Assembly (NCBI RefSeq): GCF_002150735.1
Contig: NZ_MUKA01000058.1
Location: 1-64,000, forward strand
DNA length: 64,000 nt
Origin: Streptomyces africanus
GTDB lineage: Bacteria; Actinomycetota; Actinomycetes; Streptomycetales; Streptomycetaceae
Direction of reading: 5' to 3'
The notes under the pieces are model-generated. The model was not told where the DNA came from. It saw only the letters and a program-made list of their open reading frames with translations, and ran no database searches. Shown in pieces: positions 9,179-17,003 of the stretch. Position 1 is the stretch's first letter, and the number at the start of each line of letters is the position of its first letter. A program made the position numbers and the translations under genes.

Positions 9179-10183
9179 TCAGCCGTCGGCCGCGCGGCGC
9201 CACGCCGTCCCGGAAGAAGCGCGGTGGCCGCCGCCGGGGGTGTAGACGTGAGTCGCCAGAGCGGTCTGGACGAGGTGGTCGGAGATGGCCCGTGAGATGA
9301 CCATGCCGGTGGCGGTCTCCACGAAACCGAACTGGCCTGCCGGGTTGGCTTCCAGGAACCACCACGTGCCGTTGTGGTCGACGGCGAAGTCCAGCGCCGC
9401 GTACTCCAGGCCCAGCTCACGCATGAGTTTCTGGACCTTCTGGTTCAGGGGCAGGCTGATGCCCACAGCCTCGAAAGTCAGGTCTTTCTCTGGTGCAGCC
9501 CGCCAGTCCAGTGCGTCGTTGGACGTGACCTTGCACGGGAACGCCCTGTCCCCGACCACGGTCAGACGGACGTCGTACGCCTTGTCCACCAGCTTCTGGA
9601 AGTAACAGACGGTCTGACGCACGCTGTCCTCCGCCGCCCCGATCTCCTCGGCAGTCACCAGCCGCGCCTGGACGAACCGGTCGGGGTGCGCGAGGAGCGT
9701 CTTGCACACCACCTGGCCGTCCTGCTCCCTGGCGAACGCGGCAGCCTGGACGGGGTCGTTGGTGTACAGCGCCGACGGGGTCCGGAAGCCCAGCGACGCC
9801 GCTAACTTCAGTTGCCGGGGTCCCGGCCGGGCCGCTTGGGCCCGGCGCGGGTGGTTGACCCACAGCACGTCATCGAGACCGTAAAGGAAGTCCTCCAGGA
9901 TGGTCCTGGACTCCCCCTCCGCCCAACTACCGGGGAGGTTCGGGTGCCACCAGAAGACGGACACGACCGACTGCGAGAGCGTGGTGCGGTGCTCATCCTC
10001 GATCCTGAACCTCAAGGGTTCGTCGTCCGAGAAGCCGGTCATCCTCAACAGGCCCGGTCGCGCGAGGTCGGCCGGGTCGATGCGGTGGATGTCGACCCCG
10101 CGTTCCTGGATCTGCCGTATCACGAGGTCGGCACTCAAGTCGTCGGGTGCAGTGACGACGAGCACTGTGGGTGGATGAGGCAT
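9179..10183 (-). CDS. tgmB: ATP-grasp ribosomal peptide maturase (graspetide ligase)
   Basis: A 334-residue ATP-grasp ligase of the type that installs side-chain ester or amide crosslinks in graspetides (SAV_5884-like family). Visible features are the N-terminal pre-ATP-grasp VLVVTAPDDLSADLV, FWWHPNLPG, the lysine-bearing GQVVCKTLL, the DVRLTVVGDRAFPCKV strand, and the C-terminal LDFAVDHNGTWWFLEANPAGQ with metal-binding E and N. The ATG lies two bases after the precursor stop codon, so the pair is one operon. No aspartyl O-methyltransferase gene, a frequent partner, is adjacent. The family assignment is strong; the exact crosslinks are not predictable here. Confidence 0.88.
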   Translation of the reverse strand: MPHPPTVLVVTAPDDLSADLVIRQIQERGVDIHRIDPADLARPGLLRMTGFSDDEPLRFRIEDEHRTTLSQSVVSVFWWHPNLPGSWAEGESRTILEDFLYGLDDVLWVNHPRRAQAARPGPRQLKLAASLGFRTPSALYTNDPVQAAAFAREQDGQVVCKTLLAHPDRFVQARLVTAEEIGAAEDSVRQTVCYFQKLVDKAYDVRLTVVGDRAFPCKVTSNDALDWRAAPEKDLTFEAVGISLPLNQKVQKLMRELGLEYAALDFAVDHNGTWWFLEANPAGQFGFVETATGMVISRAISDHLVQTALATHVYTPGGGHRASSGTAWRRAADG

Positions 10184-10185
10184 GG

Positions 10186-10458
10186 TCAGTCGTCGTCCTT
10201 CTTGAGTCCCGTGGAGTTGTGGGTCATCGTCGGCCCGAACAGCGCGTGCGGGGCATGGGCGAAGTCGTCGTCCTTCTTGAATCCCTTGCTGTTGTGGGTC
10301 ATCGTCGTGGCCTGGACGTCGGCGACGTCCACCACGGCCTCTCCGCTGGTGATCACGTTGAGCTGGCGGAGCCGGTCGTAGGAGAACGGCGGCGTACGGT
10401 CGGCGGGAGGCGTCGGCACCTCGGTGAGAAGCGCGAACGGGGTAGATGCGGCGGTCAT
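10186..10458 (-). CDS. tgmA: Graspetide precursor peptide with two core repeats
   Basis: A 90-residue precursor. The leader begins with the graspetide-type STPFALL motif and continues to about residue 50. Two nearly identical cores follow: TMTHNSKGFKKDDD (coding bases 10264-10305) and TMTHNSTGLKKDDD at the C terminus (10189-10230). Thr/Ser hydroxyls and the clustered Asp carboxylates fit ester formation by the adjacent ATP-grasp enzyme; Lys could give amides. An AAGGATCC site precedes the ATG. Both cores end in KKDDD, so the unit appears duplicated. No protease or exporter is adjacent. Confidence 0.85.
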   Translation of the reverse strand: MTAASTPFALLTEVPTPPADRTPPFSYDRLRQLNVITSGEAVVDVADVQATTMTHNSKGFKKDDDFAHAPHALFGPTMTHNSTGLKKDDD

Positions 10459-10774
10459 GGAGGGATCCTTCGGGCGTCGGGTGTGAGCCTAGCGCCGGAC
10501 AGGCGCCAGGTTGGGCGGACGAGCGGGGTAACTCCGAAGGTGCCTGGGCCTGCGGCTCCAAGGTCACCCGATCGCGTAGTTCAGCCCGACTGCACCGTGG
10601 CCGTCGATCGTCAGCATGTGGTTCCTCGGTCTCTGGTCACTGGTCTATGGTCGGCCTACGCCGGGTTCCATTCTGGCAACATCTCGGAGGCTGCGGCAGG
10701 TCGCTGACCAGCCATTTCGAGGAGACCGCGAGGGGCGCCCCATCCGACTCTGTAGCCCTGCCCGACATCACGAA
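10459..10774 (-). other. Gene-free promoter region of graspetide operon
   Basis: No convincing gene lies here; open frames on both strands have Arg/Ser/Gly-rich shadow composition. The stretch presumably holds the graspetide promoter, but no clear -35/-10 pair stands out. Four TGGTC-like elements at seven-base spacing occur at about 10625-10650 and could be a regulator site. Confidence 0.4.
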
Positions 10775-10801
10775 GGCCCCGGAGCATCGAACTCCGGGGC
10801 C
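10775..10801 (-). terminator. Terminator after GntR gene
   Basis: A 10-bp stem with a 7-base loop (GGCCCCGGAG / CTCCGGGGCC) lies just past the GntR stop codon, with the same stem as the hairpin at 9131-9157. Confidence 0.6.
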
Positions 10802-10821
10802 TAAGATGGCGGTCAAAACGC

Positions 10822-11499
10822 TCAGGTAAGGACGAGAGGGTGGCCGGGCGCGTACGCGCTCTCGCCGACACCGATCACCGTATTGCCTGTCACGTAGACG
10901 CTCCGCATCACCAGCACGTCGCGGTCGGCGTCCAGGCCGAACGCCTCCCGCTCCTCCAGTGTCGTGGTGCGGACGTCCACGGTCTTGGAGGCCACCTTGA
11001 CCGGGTTGCCGGAACGGTCCTGGTAGAGGGCCTGCCATGTGGGATCGCAGGCCTGGGGCTCGTCGATCTCCGGCACGACGTCGGCAACAGCGATGCGCAC
11101 CCACGACTGCGATGCCTGGACGACCTCGTCCCCGCGATTCACGGTGCGAACGCGGTTCACGCACTCGTCCTCCCCGAGATGATCCGCGACCCAATCCGGG
11201 GCCTGTACGCGCTCGCTGCGCAGGTGGTGGATCGTCTCGCCAGCCTGCGTGATGCCCGCGATGCGCTTCTCGCCCGCGATGAGCCGGCGCCGGTCGGCGA
11301 CGAAGACGCCCCGCCCCTGCTGGGACGTCACGTAGCCCTCGGCTTTCAGCAACGCGATGCCGCGATAGACGGCGTTGTCGCTGATCATGAACTGCTTCTC
11401 CAGAGCCGAGGTGGGCGGCAGCCGGTCGCCCGGCTTCAGAGTTCCCAGGTCAATACGTGCTTTCAGGTAGTCGACCATGCGCTTCACAGTGCCAGCCAT
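10822..11499 (-). CDS. GntR/HutC-family transcriptional repressor
   Basis: A 225-residue regulator. Residues ~5-70 form a GntR winged helix (GTLKPGDRLPPTSALEKQFMISDNAVYRGIALLKAEGYV), and residues ~80-225 form a UTRA-like effector domain. The ATG has GAGGAG upstream. The gene diverges from 11653, and the intergenic region holds two palindromic sites overlapping a plus-strand promoter, which fits autoregulation and control of that gene. HutC-type GntR proteins are the Kor repressors of Streptomyces conjugative plasmids, restraining TraB-type translocases, so control of the transfer genes at 46-53 kb is also possible, though no copies of these sites were seen there. Confidence 0.85.
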   Translation of the reverse strand: MAGTVKRMVDYLKARIDLGTLKPGDRLPPTSALEKQFMISDNAVYRGIALLKAEGYVTSQQGRGVFVADRRRLIAGEKRIAGITQAGETIHHLRSERVQAPDWVADHLGEDECVNRVRTVNRGDEVVQASQSWVRIAVADVVPEIDEPQACDPTWQALYQDRSGNPVKVASKTVDVRTTTLEEREAFGLDADRDVLVMRSVYVTGNTVIGVGESAYAPGHPLVLT

Positions 11500-11532
11500 C
11501 GGGGTCTCCTCGGGTCTTCCTATCGGATGCGG

Positions 11533-11561
11533 TTGACGGTACCGGACCGCTGCTCTAACTT
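11533..11561 (+). promoter_or_regulatory. Sigma70-like promoter for gene 11653
   Basis: TTGACG, a 17-base spacer, then TAACTT. The -10 overlaps the first GntR candidate operator, so binding would block this promoter. Confidence 0.55.
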
Positions 11562-11590
11562 CCTACAGGAGGGACACTTCCTGTAGGAAG
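11559..11590. promoter_or_regulatory. Paired palindromic operators, probable GntR sites
   Basis: Two sites of the form CTTCCTNNAGGARG lie 18 bp apart: CTTCCTACAGGAGG at 11559-11572 and CTTCCTGTAGGAAG at 11577-11590. They sit between the divergent GntR gene and gene 11653. The arms and spacing fit a dimeric winged-helix repressor binding two adjacent sites. Confidence 0.65.
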
Positions 11591-11652
11591 CCTCACATGG
11601 GTATCCCCATGAATTCGATAAATCACACACGCGCTTGACCACGGAGGACCGC

Positions 11653-12033
11653 ATGGCCGCCACCATCGCTCTGCCCGCCACTGTCGAGATCGCCGACCGC
11701 GCGGCGGAGATTCACGCGGCCTGGACGGCCGACCCGGATCTGCCGGCCGTCGCTGGGAGCATGGCCGACGCCGTCCGCGTACTGGCCGTGCGCGCGGCCG
11801 TGCACGAGGCGACCGGCGACGAGCGGGCGGCGGCGCTCGCGGCCCCGGTGGCGGTGGAGCTGTCCGCGATGCTGGTGGAACGCCAGTTCCCGCAGGTACA
11901 CGATGTGATGAAACGGACCGGTCATCGGTTCATCGCCGGCGAGGCGGGCACCCGCTGGCAGCCTGGCGACTACGCCCACCAGGCCTACGTCGGAGCCTTC
12001 GGCCCGGTAGGCGGGCGGCACTGGACGGTGTAA
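11653..12033 (+). CDS. Hypothetical alpha-helical protein divergent from gntR
   Basis: A 126-residue protein of unknown function, alanine-rich and mostly helical, ending VGAFGPVGGRHWTV. The ATG at 11653 has GGAGG upstream; a TTG 18 bases earlier is the longer but less likely start. It has a promoter overlapped by the GntR operators and is closed by a strong terminator, so it is probably a single-gene unit controlled by the repressor. Possible roles include an effector-responsive or transfer-related protein; nothing in the sequence decides this. Confidence 0.6.
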   Translation: MAATIALPATVEIADRAAEIHAAWTADPDLPAVAGSMADAVRVLAVRAAVHEATGDERAAALAAPVAVELSAMLVERQFPQVHDVMKRTGHRFIAGEAGTRWQPGDYAHQAYVGAFGPVGGRHWTV

Positions 12034-12042
12034 CGCGCCGAG

Positions 12043-12090
12043 CACGACGAAGCCCCGGGACCTGTGGTGGAGTCCCGGGGCTTCGTCGTG
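12043..12090. terminator. Strong bidirectional terminator
   Basis: A perfect 19-bp stem with a 10-base loop lies between two convergent units. The stem contains GAAGCCCCGGGAC, a motif shared by several terminators in this window. Confidence 0.8.
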
Positions 12091-12097
12091 TCTGAGG

Positions 12098-12325
12098 TCA
12101 AGCCCCGTACTCCGCTTGGGCTTCGGCGGCCTTCTCCCGCACGGCCGCAAGGAAGTCCTCTACGTCCTCCAGGGCCACGCGCACGAGTTCACCGCCCGCG
12201 TCCATCACCGGAGTCATATCGACGGCCGGGCGCCCGTCCTTGTCCCGCGCGGCGCTGATCTCGATGCCGTCGCCAGACTCGTCCGTGTACGTGATGCACT
12301 TTCCGTGCCGGGTCAACCCGCTCAT
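12098..12325 (-). CDS. Small hypothetical protein
   Basis: A 75-residue acidic protein (MSGLTRHGKCITYTDESGD...), probably a beta-strand hairpin region followed by a C-terminal helix. Its ATG overlaps the previous gene's stop (ATGA), so it is co-translated. The longer reading of the frame is Arg/Pro-rich shadow sequence and is rejected. Function unknown. Confidence 0.55.
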   Translation of the reverse strand: MSGLTRHGKCITYTDESGDGIEISAARDKDGRPAVDMTPVMDAGGELVRVALEDVEDFLAAVREKAAEAQAEYGA

Positions 12326-12828
12326 AGGGCAGCCTCGGGGACCGCCTCGGGGACAATCTCCCTGGCCCTCACGGCTTGGCCCATCGGGACGTCCGTGTCG
12401 CTGTGCAGGTCGCACGAGAACCGGTCGCACGGCCGTCCGAGGTCAGCCTGACGGGCGTAGTGCGCTTCCCGCCCGGCCTTCAGCCAGTCGTCGCCGTCGG
12501 TGTACTCCGGGTTCCACGCGGTCCAACTATCCAGGGCCTTAGCCAGGTGCGGCCCGTCGTAGAACTCGCTGTAGCCGAACATCGCGATGTGGTCGACCCA
12601 GGACGTCCGGCTGGACTCGTAGGCCCGGCGGCTCATGTCGTGGCCGCTGCTCGGGTTGATGTCGTCCAGGTCCACGCCCCGGGCGACGCACAGAGCTATG
12701 CGCGCATCGTCCATGTCGGTGCGCTGCTCCACACCAGCCACGGTCCGCAGGTCGTCCTTGCCTCGGGCGAGGCTGAACATGCGCAGCGTGGCCCGGCTGC
12801 GCATCCTGTCGGCGTCAGTGCGTCCCAT
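12322..12828 (-). CDS. Hypothetical protein
   Basis: A 168-residue protein of unknown family, with aromatic-rich HIAMFGYSEFYDGPHLAKAL and CDRFSCDLHSDTDVPMGQAV segments. DTDVPM also occurs in the protein encoded at 12896-13543, a short shared segment. The start is preceded by the recurrent leader (GACCAAGGAACGAGGA). It is the first gene of a two-gene unit with 12098-12325. Confidence 0.55.
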   Translation of the reverse strand: MGRTDADRMRSRATLRMFSLARGKDDLRTVAGVEQRTDMDDARIALCVARGVDLDDINPSSGHDMSRRAYESSRTSWVDHIAMFGYSEFYDGPHLAKALDSWTAWNPEYTDGDDWLKAGREAHYARQADLGRPCDRFSCDLHSDTDVPMGQAVRAREIVPEAVPEAAL

Positions 12829-12858
12829 CTCTTCCTCGTTCCTTGGTCGGTACGGCGA

Positions 12859-12885
12859 AGCCCCGGGACGTGGTGTCCCGGGGCT
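12859..12885 (-). terminator. Terminator hairpin
   Basis: An 11-bp stem AGCCCCGGGAC / GTCCCGGGGCT downstream of gene 12896-13543, separating it from the next unit. Confidence 0.6.
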
Positions 12886-12895
12886 GGGCAGCGGG

Positions 12896-13543
12896 TCAGA
12901 CGGCGACGGCTCGGCGCTTCGGAGCCTTGCGGACGCTCTGAACGACGTAGTCCTTCGGGTCTTCGGAGTCGAGTGGCCAGGTCTGGCCTGTGCGCGCCAT
13001 CTCCGCGCGGGCCTTGGCGTTCTTGGCTTGGGCGGCAGCGATCTTCTCGGCGACCGCGATGCGCGCGGCCTCGTCCTTGTCCGCTGCTTCCACCTTGCGC
13101 GTACCGGCTCCGATCATGCCGCCGTTGGGGTGGTGGTGCTCTATGGTGACGCGGTAAGCCTCGCGGACCTCGCGTGCCGTGTCGCGGACGGTGGTCATGG
13201 TCTCCACGGCCTGGTCCATCGGGACGTCCGTGTCGCCGCGCTCCTCGCGCACCACGGCGTAGACGGCCGCGTACATCTCGCAGATCATGAGCCGTCCAGC
13301 GGCCATCACGCGGCCCATGAAGCCGGTCGCGGCTTCGTGCTTCTCACGCGCCTCGGCGATCTTGCCCGCGTAGTAGAACGCCTGGTCCGACGAGTAGTTG
13401 CTGCGGACGGTCGTCTCGACCAGGCCGAGTCCGTCGCGGATCGTCTTGTTGGCGGTGGCCTGGCTGATGAGTCCGTTACGGACGTAGGGCGCCATCGCGT
13501 CGCGGGCCGCTCGCTCCGTCTTAGACATCTCACGTCGGGTCAT
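12896..13543 (-). CDS. Hypothetical helical protein
   Basis: A 215-residue, strongly helical and charged protein (MTRREMSKTERAARDAM...), ending in a basic RKAPKRRAVAV tail that could contact nucleic acid. It carries the GDTDVPMDQAVE segment, which resembles DTDVPMGQAV in 12322-12828. The start lies after GAGGG and the shared leader, about 40 bases downstream of an operator-bearing promoter (13587-13600 on the minus strand). Function unknown; it is likely part of the same regulon as the early operons. Confidence 0.55.
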   Translation of the reverse strand: MTRREMSKTERAARDAMAPYVRNGLISQATANKTIRDGLGLVETTVRSNYSSDQAFYYAGKIAEAREKHEAATGFMGRVMAAGRLMICEMYAAVYAVVREERGDTDVPMDQAVETMTTVRDTAREVREAYRVTIEHHHPNGGMIGAGTRKVEAADKDEAARIAVAEKIAAAQAKNAKARAEMARTGQTWPLDSEDPKDYVVQSVRKAPKRRAVAV

Positions 13544-13586
13544 CTGCGATCCCTCATTCCTTGGTCGCCGGGACTCCCGTCCCGAT

Positions 13587-13600
13587 GACTTAATTAAATC
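13587..13600 (-). promoter_or_regulatory. Operator/promoter (GATTTAATTAAGTC)
   Basis: Minus strand: GGGTTGT box, 14 bases, TATGAT -10, and the palindrome covering the -10 and start region. It drives gene 12896-13543. Confidence 0.65.
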
Positions 13601-13671
13601 ATAGGCTCGGCGAGCGGACAACCCGCAGAGTGCCACGGAACCCGGTTCCCGCAGAATCGCTCCTGGGGAGG

Positions 13672-13693
13672 CTCAAAACGTGTGTTTTGAGCA
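13672..13693. repeat. Perfect inverted repeat upstream of recombinase
   Basis: GCTCAAAAC, a 4-base GTGT centre, then GTTTTGAGC. It lies 34 bases before the recombinase start. It may be a recombinase crossover site, an operator or a terminator; its symmetry and AT content are unusual for this GC-rich region. Confidence 0.5.
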
Positions 13694-13726
13694 CGGCTGA
13701 CGGGGCCTCCGGGTAGGGTCAGCGAT

Positions 13727-14806
13727 GTGACGATCATGACGGCGGTCGGCTCCACCACCCTCGCCACCGACGACCCGACACTGCGCGCGGTGACCCGTCT
13801 GCGCGAGCGGCTGGGCACGGTCGCGCCTCGCGACCCGAAGACACGCCGGCTCGGGCCGCGCGTCCACCGGTTGGACCTGCTGCACGAGCTGTGCGAGGCG
13901 CAGACGTTCGAGCACGTCGTGGGGTGGCTGTCCTCCGAGCGGCTGAGTGACGGCACCCGGCGGGAGTACGCCGACGACGTCCGCCACTGGGCCCGCGCCG
14001 GCCGGGAGCTGGTGGGCACGGAACCGTGGTACCTCGGGGCGATCACCTCCGACGTCATCCCGGCGTGGCGCGCGTGGACCGATGACCTCGGGCTCGGGCC
14101 CCGGCGGGTCAACCGCCTGGCGTCGTCGCTGACTTCGCTGATCGAGTACACCAAGTTCCGCACCCGGGCGGAGATCCTCAACCCGATCACCAAGCACGAC
14201 CGGCCTGTGATCGACCCGCACGACGAGTCGGCCATGACGCCGATCCTGGAGGTGCCGGAATTCCAGGCCGTCGTCGCGCAGGCGCAGACACCCCGGCAGG
14301 CCCTCGTCCCGGTGCTCATCTACACCCTGGCCGGCCGGGTATCGGAGTGCTGCGCGGCAGGCAAGCACCACATGGACTCCACCGGCGGGGAGTGCAAGCT
14401 GGACCTGACCCGCAAGGGCGGCAAGGGCCGGAAGTTCACGCTGCCGCCGCTGCTGTGCGAGCTGGGCGCCCGCTGCTGGGGTGATCGGGAGTCCGGGCCG
14501 CTGCTCCTGGACGACGACGACCGGCCGATGGACCGGCACGCGGTGGACCGGCTGCTGAACCGCCTCGGCCGCGCGGCCGGCGTCCTTCCCGGCCGGGACC
14601 TCACCCCGCACGTGCTGCGCGCGAGCAAGCTGACGCACATGTACGACCAGGGCGTGAAGCCCGACGACATCAGGCGGTTCGCCGATCACAGCCACATCGC
14701 TACGACCATGCGGTACATCCGACGACGGGACGACGAGGCCCTCAAGCGCGAGCACGCGGCGGCGGCCGTCCACGTCTACGAAGGCCTGGTGGACCGGTTC
14801 CTGTGA
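13727..14806 (+). CDS. Tyrosine recombinase (integrase or resolvase)
   Basis: A 359-residue tyrosine recombinase. An N-terminal SAM-like DNA-binding region (~60-165) is followed by the catalytic domain with Arg in TLAGRVSE, Lys in RKGGKGRKF, HVLRASKLTH, the FADHSH histidine and the nucleophilic Tyr in TTMRYIRRR. The GTG is used because AGGG lies eight bases upstream; an ATG nine bases inside is possible. It is the only plus-strand gene of known function in the first 36 kb. It could integrate the element or, as Cre does for P1, resolve multimers of a plasmid prophage. No tRNA-type attachment core was identified nearby. Confidence 0.85.
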   Translation: MTIMTAVGSTTLATDDPTLRAVTRLRERLGTVAPRDPKTRRLGPRVHRLDLLHELCEAQTFEHVVGWLSSERLSDGTRREYADDVRHWARAGRELVGTEPWYLGAITSDVIPAWRAWTDDLGLGPRRVNRLASSLTSLIEYTKFRTRAEILNPITKHDRPVIDPHDESAMTPILEVPEFQAVVAQAQTPRQALVPVLIYTLAGRVSECCAAGKHHMDSTGGECKLDLTRKGGKGRKFTLPPLLCELGARCWGDRESGPLLLDDDDRPMDRHAVDRLLNRLGRAAGVLPGRDLTPHVLRASKLTHMYDQGVKPDDIRRFADHSHIATTMRYIRRRDDEALKREHAAAAVHVYEGLVDRFL

Positions 14807-14812
14807 CGCGGA

Positions 14813-14842
14813 GAAGCCCCGGACCACGGGGCCCGGGGCTTC
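14813..14842 (+). terminator. Terminator after recombinase
   Basis: A 10-bp stem GAAGCCCCGG / CCGGGGCTTC just past the recombinase stop, between convergent genes. Confidence 0.65.
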
Positions 14843-14857
14843 GGCTGTGGGGCCGGA

Positions 14858-16123
14858 TCATACCGACGCGGTCACTCCGGCCGCCATCTCCCGCAGCCGG
14901 TCGACCACCGCGCGGCAGTCCGACGAGGCCCGGTGGTCCCCGCCGTACAGCGGCTGCCAGCGGTAGTCACCGTGATAGTCGGACCACTCCCCCACCCAGT
15001 CGGAGTACGGCACCATCGCGTCCTCGAACCGCATCGACTCCAGCCACGCGGCGACGGACGCGGCCGGGTCGTCGTGGCCCACTGCGCGGTAGTGCAGCGT
15101 CAGCTCGTGCCGCAGCCGTCCAACGTCGAACGCCCGGTTGTAGATCAGGCACCGACGGTTGACCAGCGCGCCGGTGAGCTGCACGAGGACGTCGCCGAAC
15201 CGGGGCTGCCCCCGCACGTCCGCGTCGGCGATGCCGTGGACGTCCGTCGCCTCGGCGGGAATCGGCTCGCCCGGGTCGAGCAGCGTGTCCACGAGGACGT
15301 CCCCGCCGACGGTCAGCACGGCCAGGTTGACGATGCGCGCCTCGTCGTGCAGGCCGGTGGTCTCCGTGTCCAGGACGACCGCGCCCGGGTCAGCGAGAAC
15401 GTCCCACGCCCACGCGGACAGCTCGGCGACCTCCCGGCGCCGGGCCTCCTCAGCGCGGCGCTCGTTCTCCACAGCCTCGTGGCGCTGGGCCTCGTACCAA
15501 CGGTCGTAAGCCTCGTCGCACGGTGGGCACCTCCGGGGACCGAGCCAGGTCCCGGCGGCCCGCGCCTCGTTGACCTCATCGTCCGTCGCGGTCTGCACCG
15601 TGCAGTCGCTGCCGGGGTGCCCCGGGCAGGTACGCCGCCACACGATCTCCCGCTCGTCGGCGAGCTGCTTGCAGATCGCATAGCGGATCCGGCAGTGGTC
15701 GCACGCGGGCCATCCGTGCACGTCCTTCGGCAGTGCGGCCCCGGCCTCGCGCCTGCACCGCTCACAGGTCCGTGCCTGTCGGTCCTGCGCTTCCTGCTGC
15801 GCTCGCGCGCGGCACTCGGAGCACCGGGTGTAGACGACGTACCCGCGCACCTCCCGGCACTCCGGGCACGTGCGCCGGGCCTCCATGGCCTGCCTCTGCT
15901 TCGCGGACAGCGGGCGCATCTTCACCGCCCCGGCCGGGTCGTACAACGGGAACTCGCCCCAGCCGTGCCCGCGCCGGTACACCCGCAGCAGGGCCACGGG
16001 TTCCTGTCCGTCGGCCGGCTTCATCCGGTCCTTCTTCAGCTCCGTCATGGTGCGCAGGTGCCGGTGCTGCTCGGGGACGTCCCGGCGCTCGTAGACCGGG
16101 AGCGACGTGGTGGTGTCGGTCAT
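14858..16123 (-). CDS. Zinc-cluster protein fused to DnaQ-like 3'-5' exonuclease
   Basis: A 421-residue protein. Residues ~70-190 contain several Cys pairs (CPEC, CSEC, CERC, CDHC, CPPC) after an AKQRQAMEARRTC segment, like the 'RRQRL-motif zinc-binding' proteins of Streptomyces mobile elements. Residues ~245-415 form a DEDDh exonuclease with LDTETTG, IYNRAFDVGRL and HRASSDCRAV motifs. A role in proofreading, repair or RNA turnover is plausible. The gene ends next to the recombinase terminator and lies at the end of the minus-strand unit 14.9-17.7 kb. Confidence 0.8.
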   Translation of the reverse strand: MTDTTTSLPVYERRDVPEQHRHLRTMTELKKDRMKPADGQEPVALLRVYRRGHGWGEFPLYDPAGAVKMRPLSAKQRQAMEARRTCPECREVRGYVVYTRCSECRARAQQEAQDRQARTCERCRREAGAALPKDVHGWPACDHCRIRYAICKQLADEREIVWRRTCPGHPGSDCTVQTATDDEVNEARAAGTWLGPRRCPPCDEAYDRWYEAQRHEAVENERRAEEARRREVAELSAWAWDVLADPGAVVLDTETTGLHDEARIVNLAVLTVGGDVLVDTLLDPGEPIPAEATDVHGIADADVRGQPRFGDVLVQLTGALVNRRCLIYNRAFDVGRLRHELTLHYRAVGHDDPAASVAAWLESMRFEDAMVPYSDWVGEWSDYHGDYRWQPLYGGDHRASSDCRAVVDRLREMAAGVTASV

Positions 16124-16158
16124 GTCGGGAAGCTACCGCGAGGCACTGACAACGAGGA

Positions 16159-16419
16159 TCACCGCCGGGCCTCCCGCGCACCGGCGACGACCCCGTCAAG
16201 GAAGGCGTACACGCTCGCCCGGTCCATCGGGCTCTGACCGCTGCCGCCGACGTGCACCGCGTACTTGTCGTCGCCCAGGTCGATGATGTGGATATTCAGA
16301 CCGGTCTCACAGGCAGCAACGCCAGCGGACCACTGAACCTCCAGGTGGGGCGGCCAGTTGGGGTCGTACGGCGGGGTGTGGCTTCCGTCAGGGTTCCTCG
16401 TCACGTTCACGCGTGACAC
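16159..16419 (-). CDS. Small hypothetical protein
   Basis: An 86-residue protein of unknown function (SRVNVTRNPDGSHTPPYDPNWPP...), with beta-strand-like NIHIIDLGDDKYAVHVGG and a C-terminal helix. The GTG start is chosen for frame length; other GTGs follow closely. It lies between the DUF1360 gene and the exonuclease gene. Confidence 0.5.
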   Translation of the reverse strand: MSRVNVTRNPDGSHTPPYDPNWPPHLEVQWSAGVAACETGLNIHIIDLGDDKYAVHVGGSGQSPMDRASVYAFLDGVVAGAREARR

Positions 16420-16456
16420 GCTACCGGCCGGCGCAGTGGGGCCGAGGCCGTTTCGG

Positions 16457-16888
16457 TCAGGCCCACTCGCGCGAGGCGAGCAGGGCCGAGGCAGCCCACA
16501 CCGCGCCCCAGACGAGGAACGGCGCCGGTACGCCGACGGTGAGGTCCACGGCGGCTGTGAGTGCGGCGGCCAGCCATCCGGACACGCACCACGGACAACT
16601 CACCAGCTCCGCCAGCCAGTACGGCGACCACTTGGCCCGGCGCACGTAGCGGTTCATCCGGCCGTCGATGCGCATCACGGTGCCGAGGCGGATGTGGTGC
16701 GTCGCGGTGTCAGTGCCGAGGTCGCCGACCTCAGGGTGTCGCTCCAGCTCCCGCGTGGTCAGCGGGCGCCATCCGCCGGCGAGCCGGTCGCGTAGCCACA
16801 GCACGGGCGGGAAATCGTCGCGCACGGCGAGGCGGGACGCACGGTAGTTGGCGAGGATCATGCAGGCGATGAGCAGCCAGACGGGCAC
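16457..16888 (-). CDS. DUF1360-like membrane protein
   Basis: A 143-residue protein with an N-terminal membrane helix (VPVWLLIACMILANYRASRL), a cytoplasmic middle, a CPWC motif and a C-terminal hydrophobic segment, the pattern of DUF1360. The GTG at 16888 follows GGAG by eight bases; the longer frame upstream is shadow sequence. Small DUF1360 proteins are common in Streptomyces phages and plasmids. Role unknown; the position beside holin-like genes suggests the envelope. Confidence 0.65.
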   Translation of the reverse strand: MPVWLLIACMILANYRASRLAVRDDFPPVLWLRDRLAGGWRPLTTRELERHPEVGDLGTDTATHHIRLGTVMRIDGRMNRYVRRAKWSPYWLAELVSCPWCVSGWLAAALTAAVDLTVGVPAPFLVWGAVWAASALLASREWA

Positions 16889-17003
16889 GGTCAGGGCTCC
16901 ATGGTCTGTGGACGGGACGCCCTGTCGGGCGACGGTTGGAGGTGGCCACCAGGCCGAGCGCCCCGCCTCAAAGGAGGACGTTGCGCCTGGTGGCCCGGTT
17001 GCG

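Noticed and set aside
10459-10774. A gene for a graspetide methyltransferase or exporter
   Set aside because: All frames here have shadow composition and no membrane or methyltransferase motifs.
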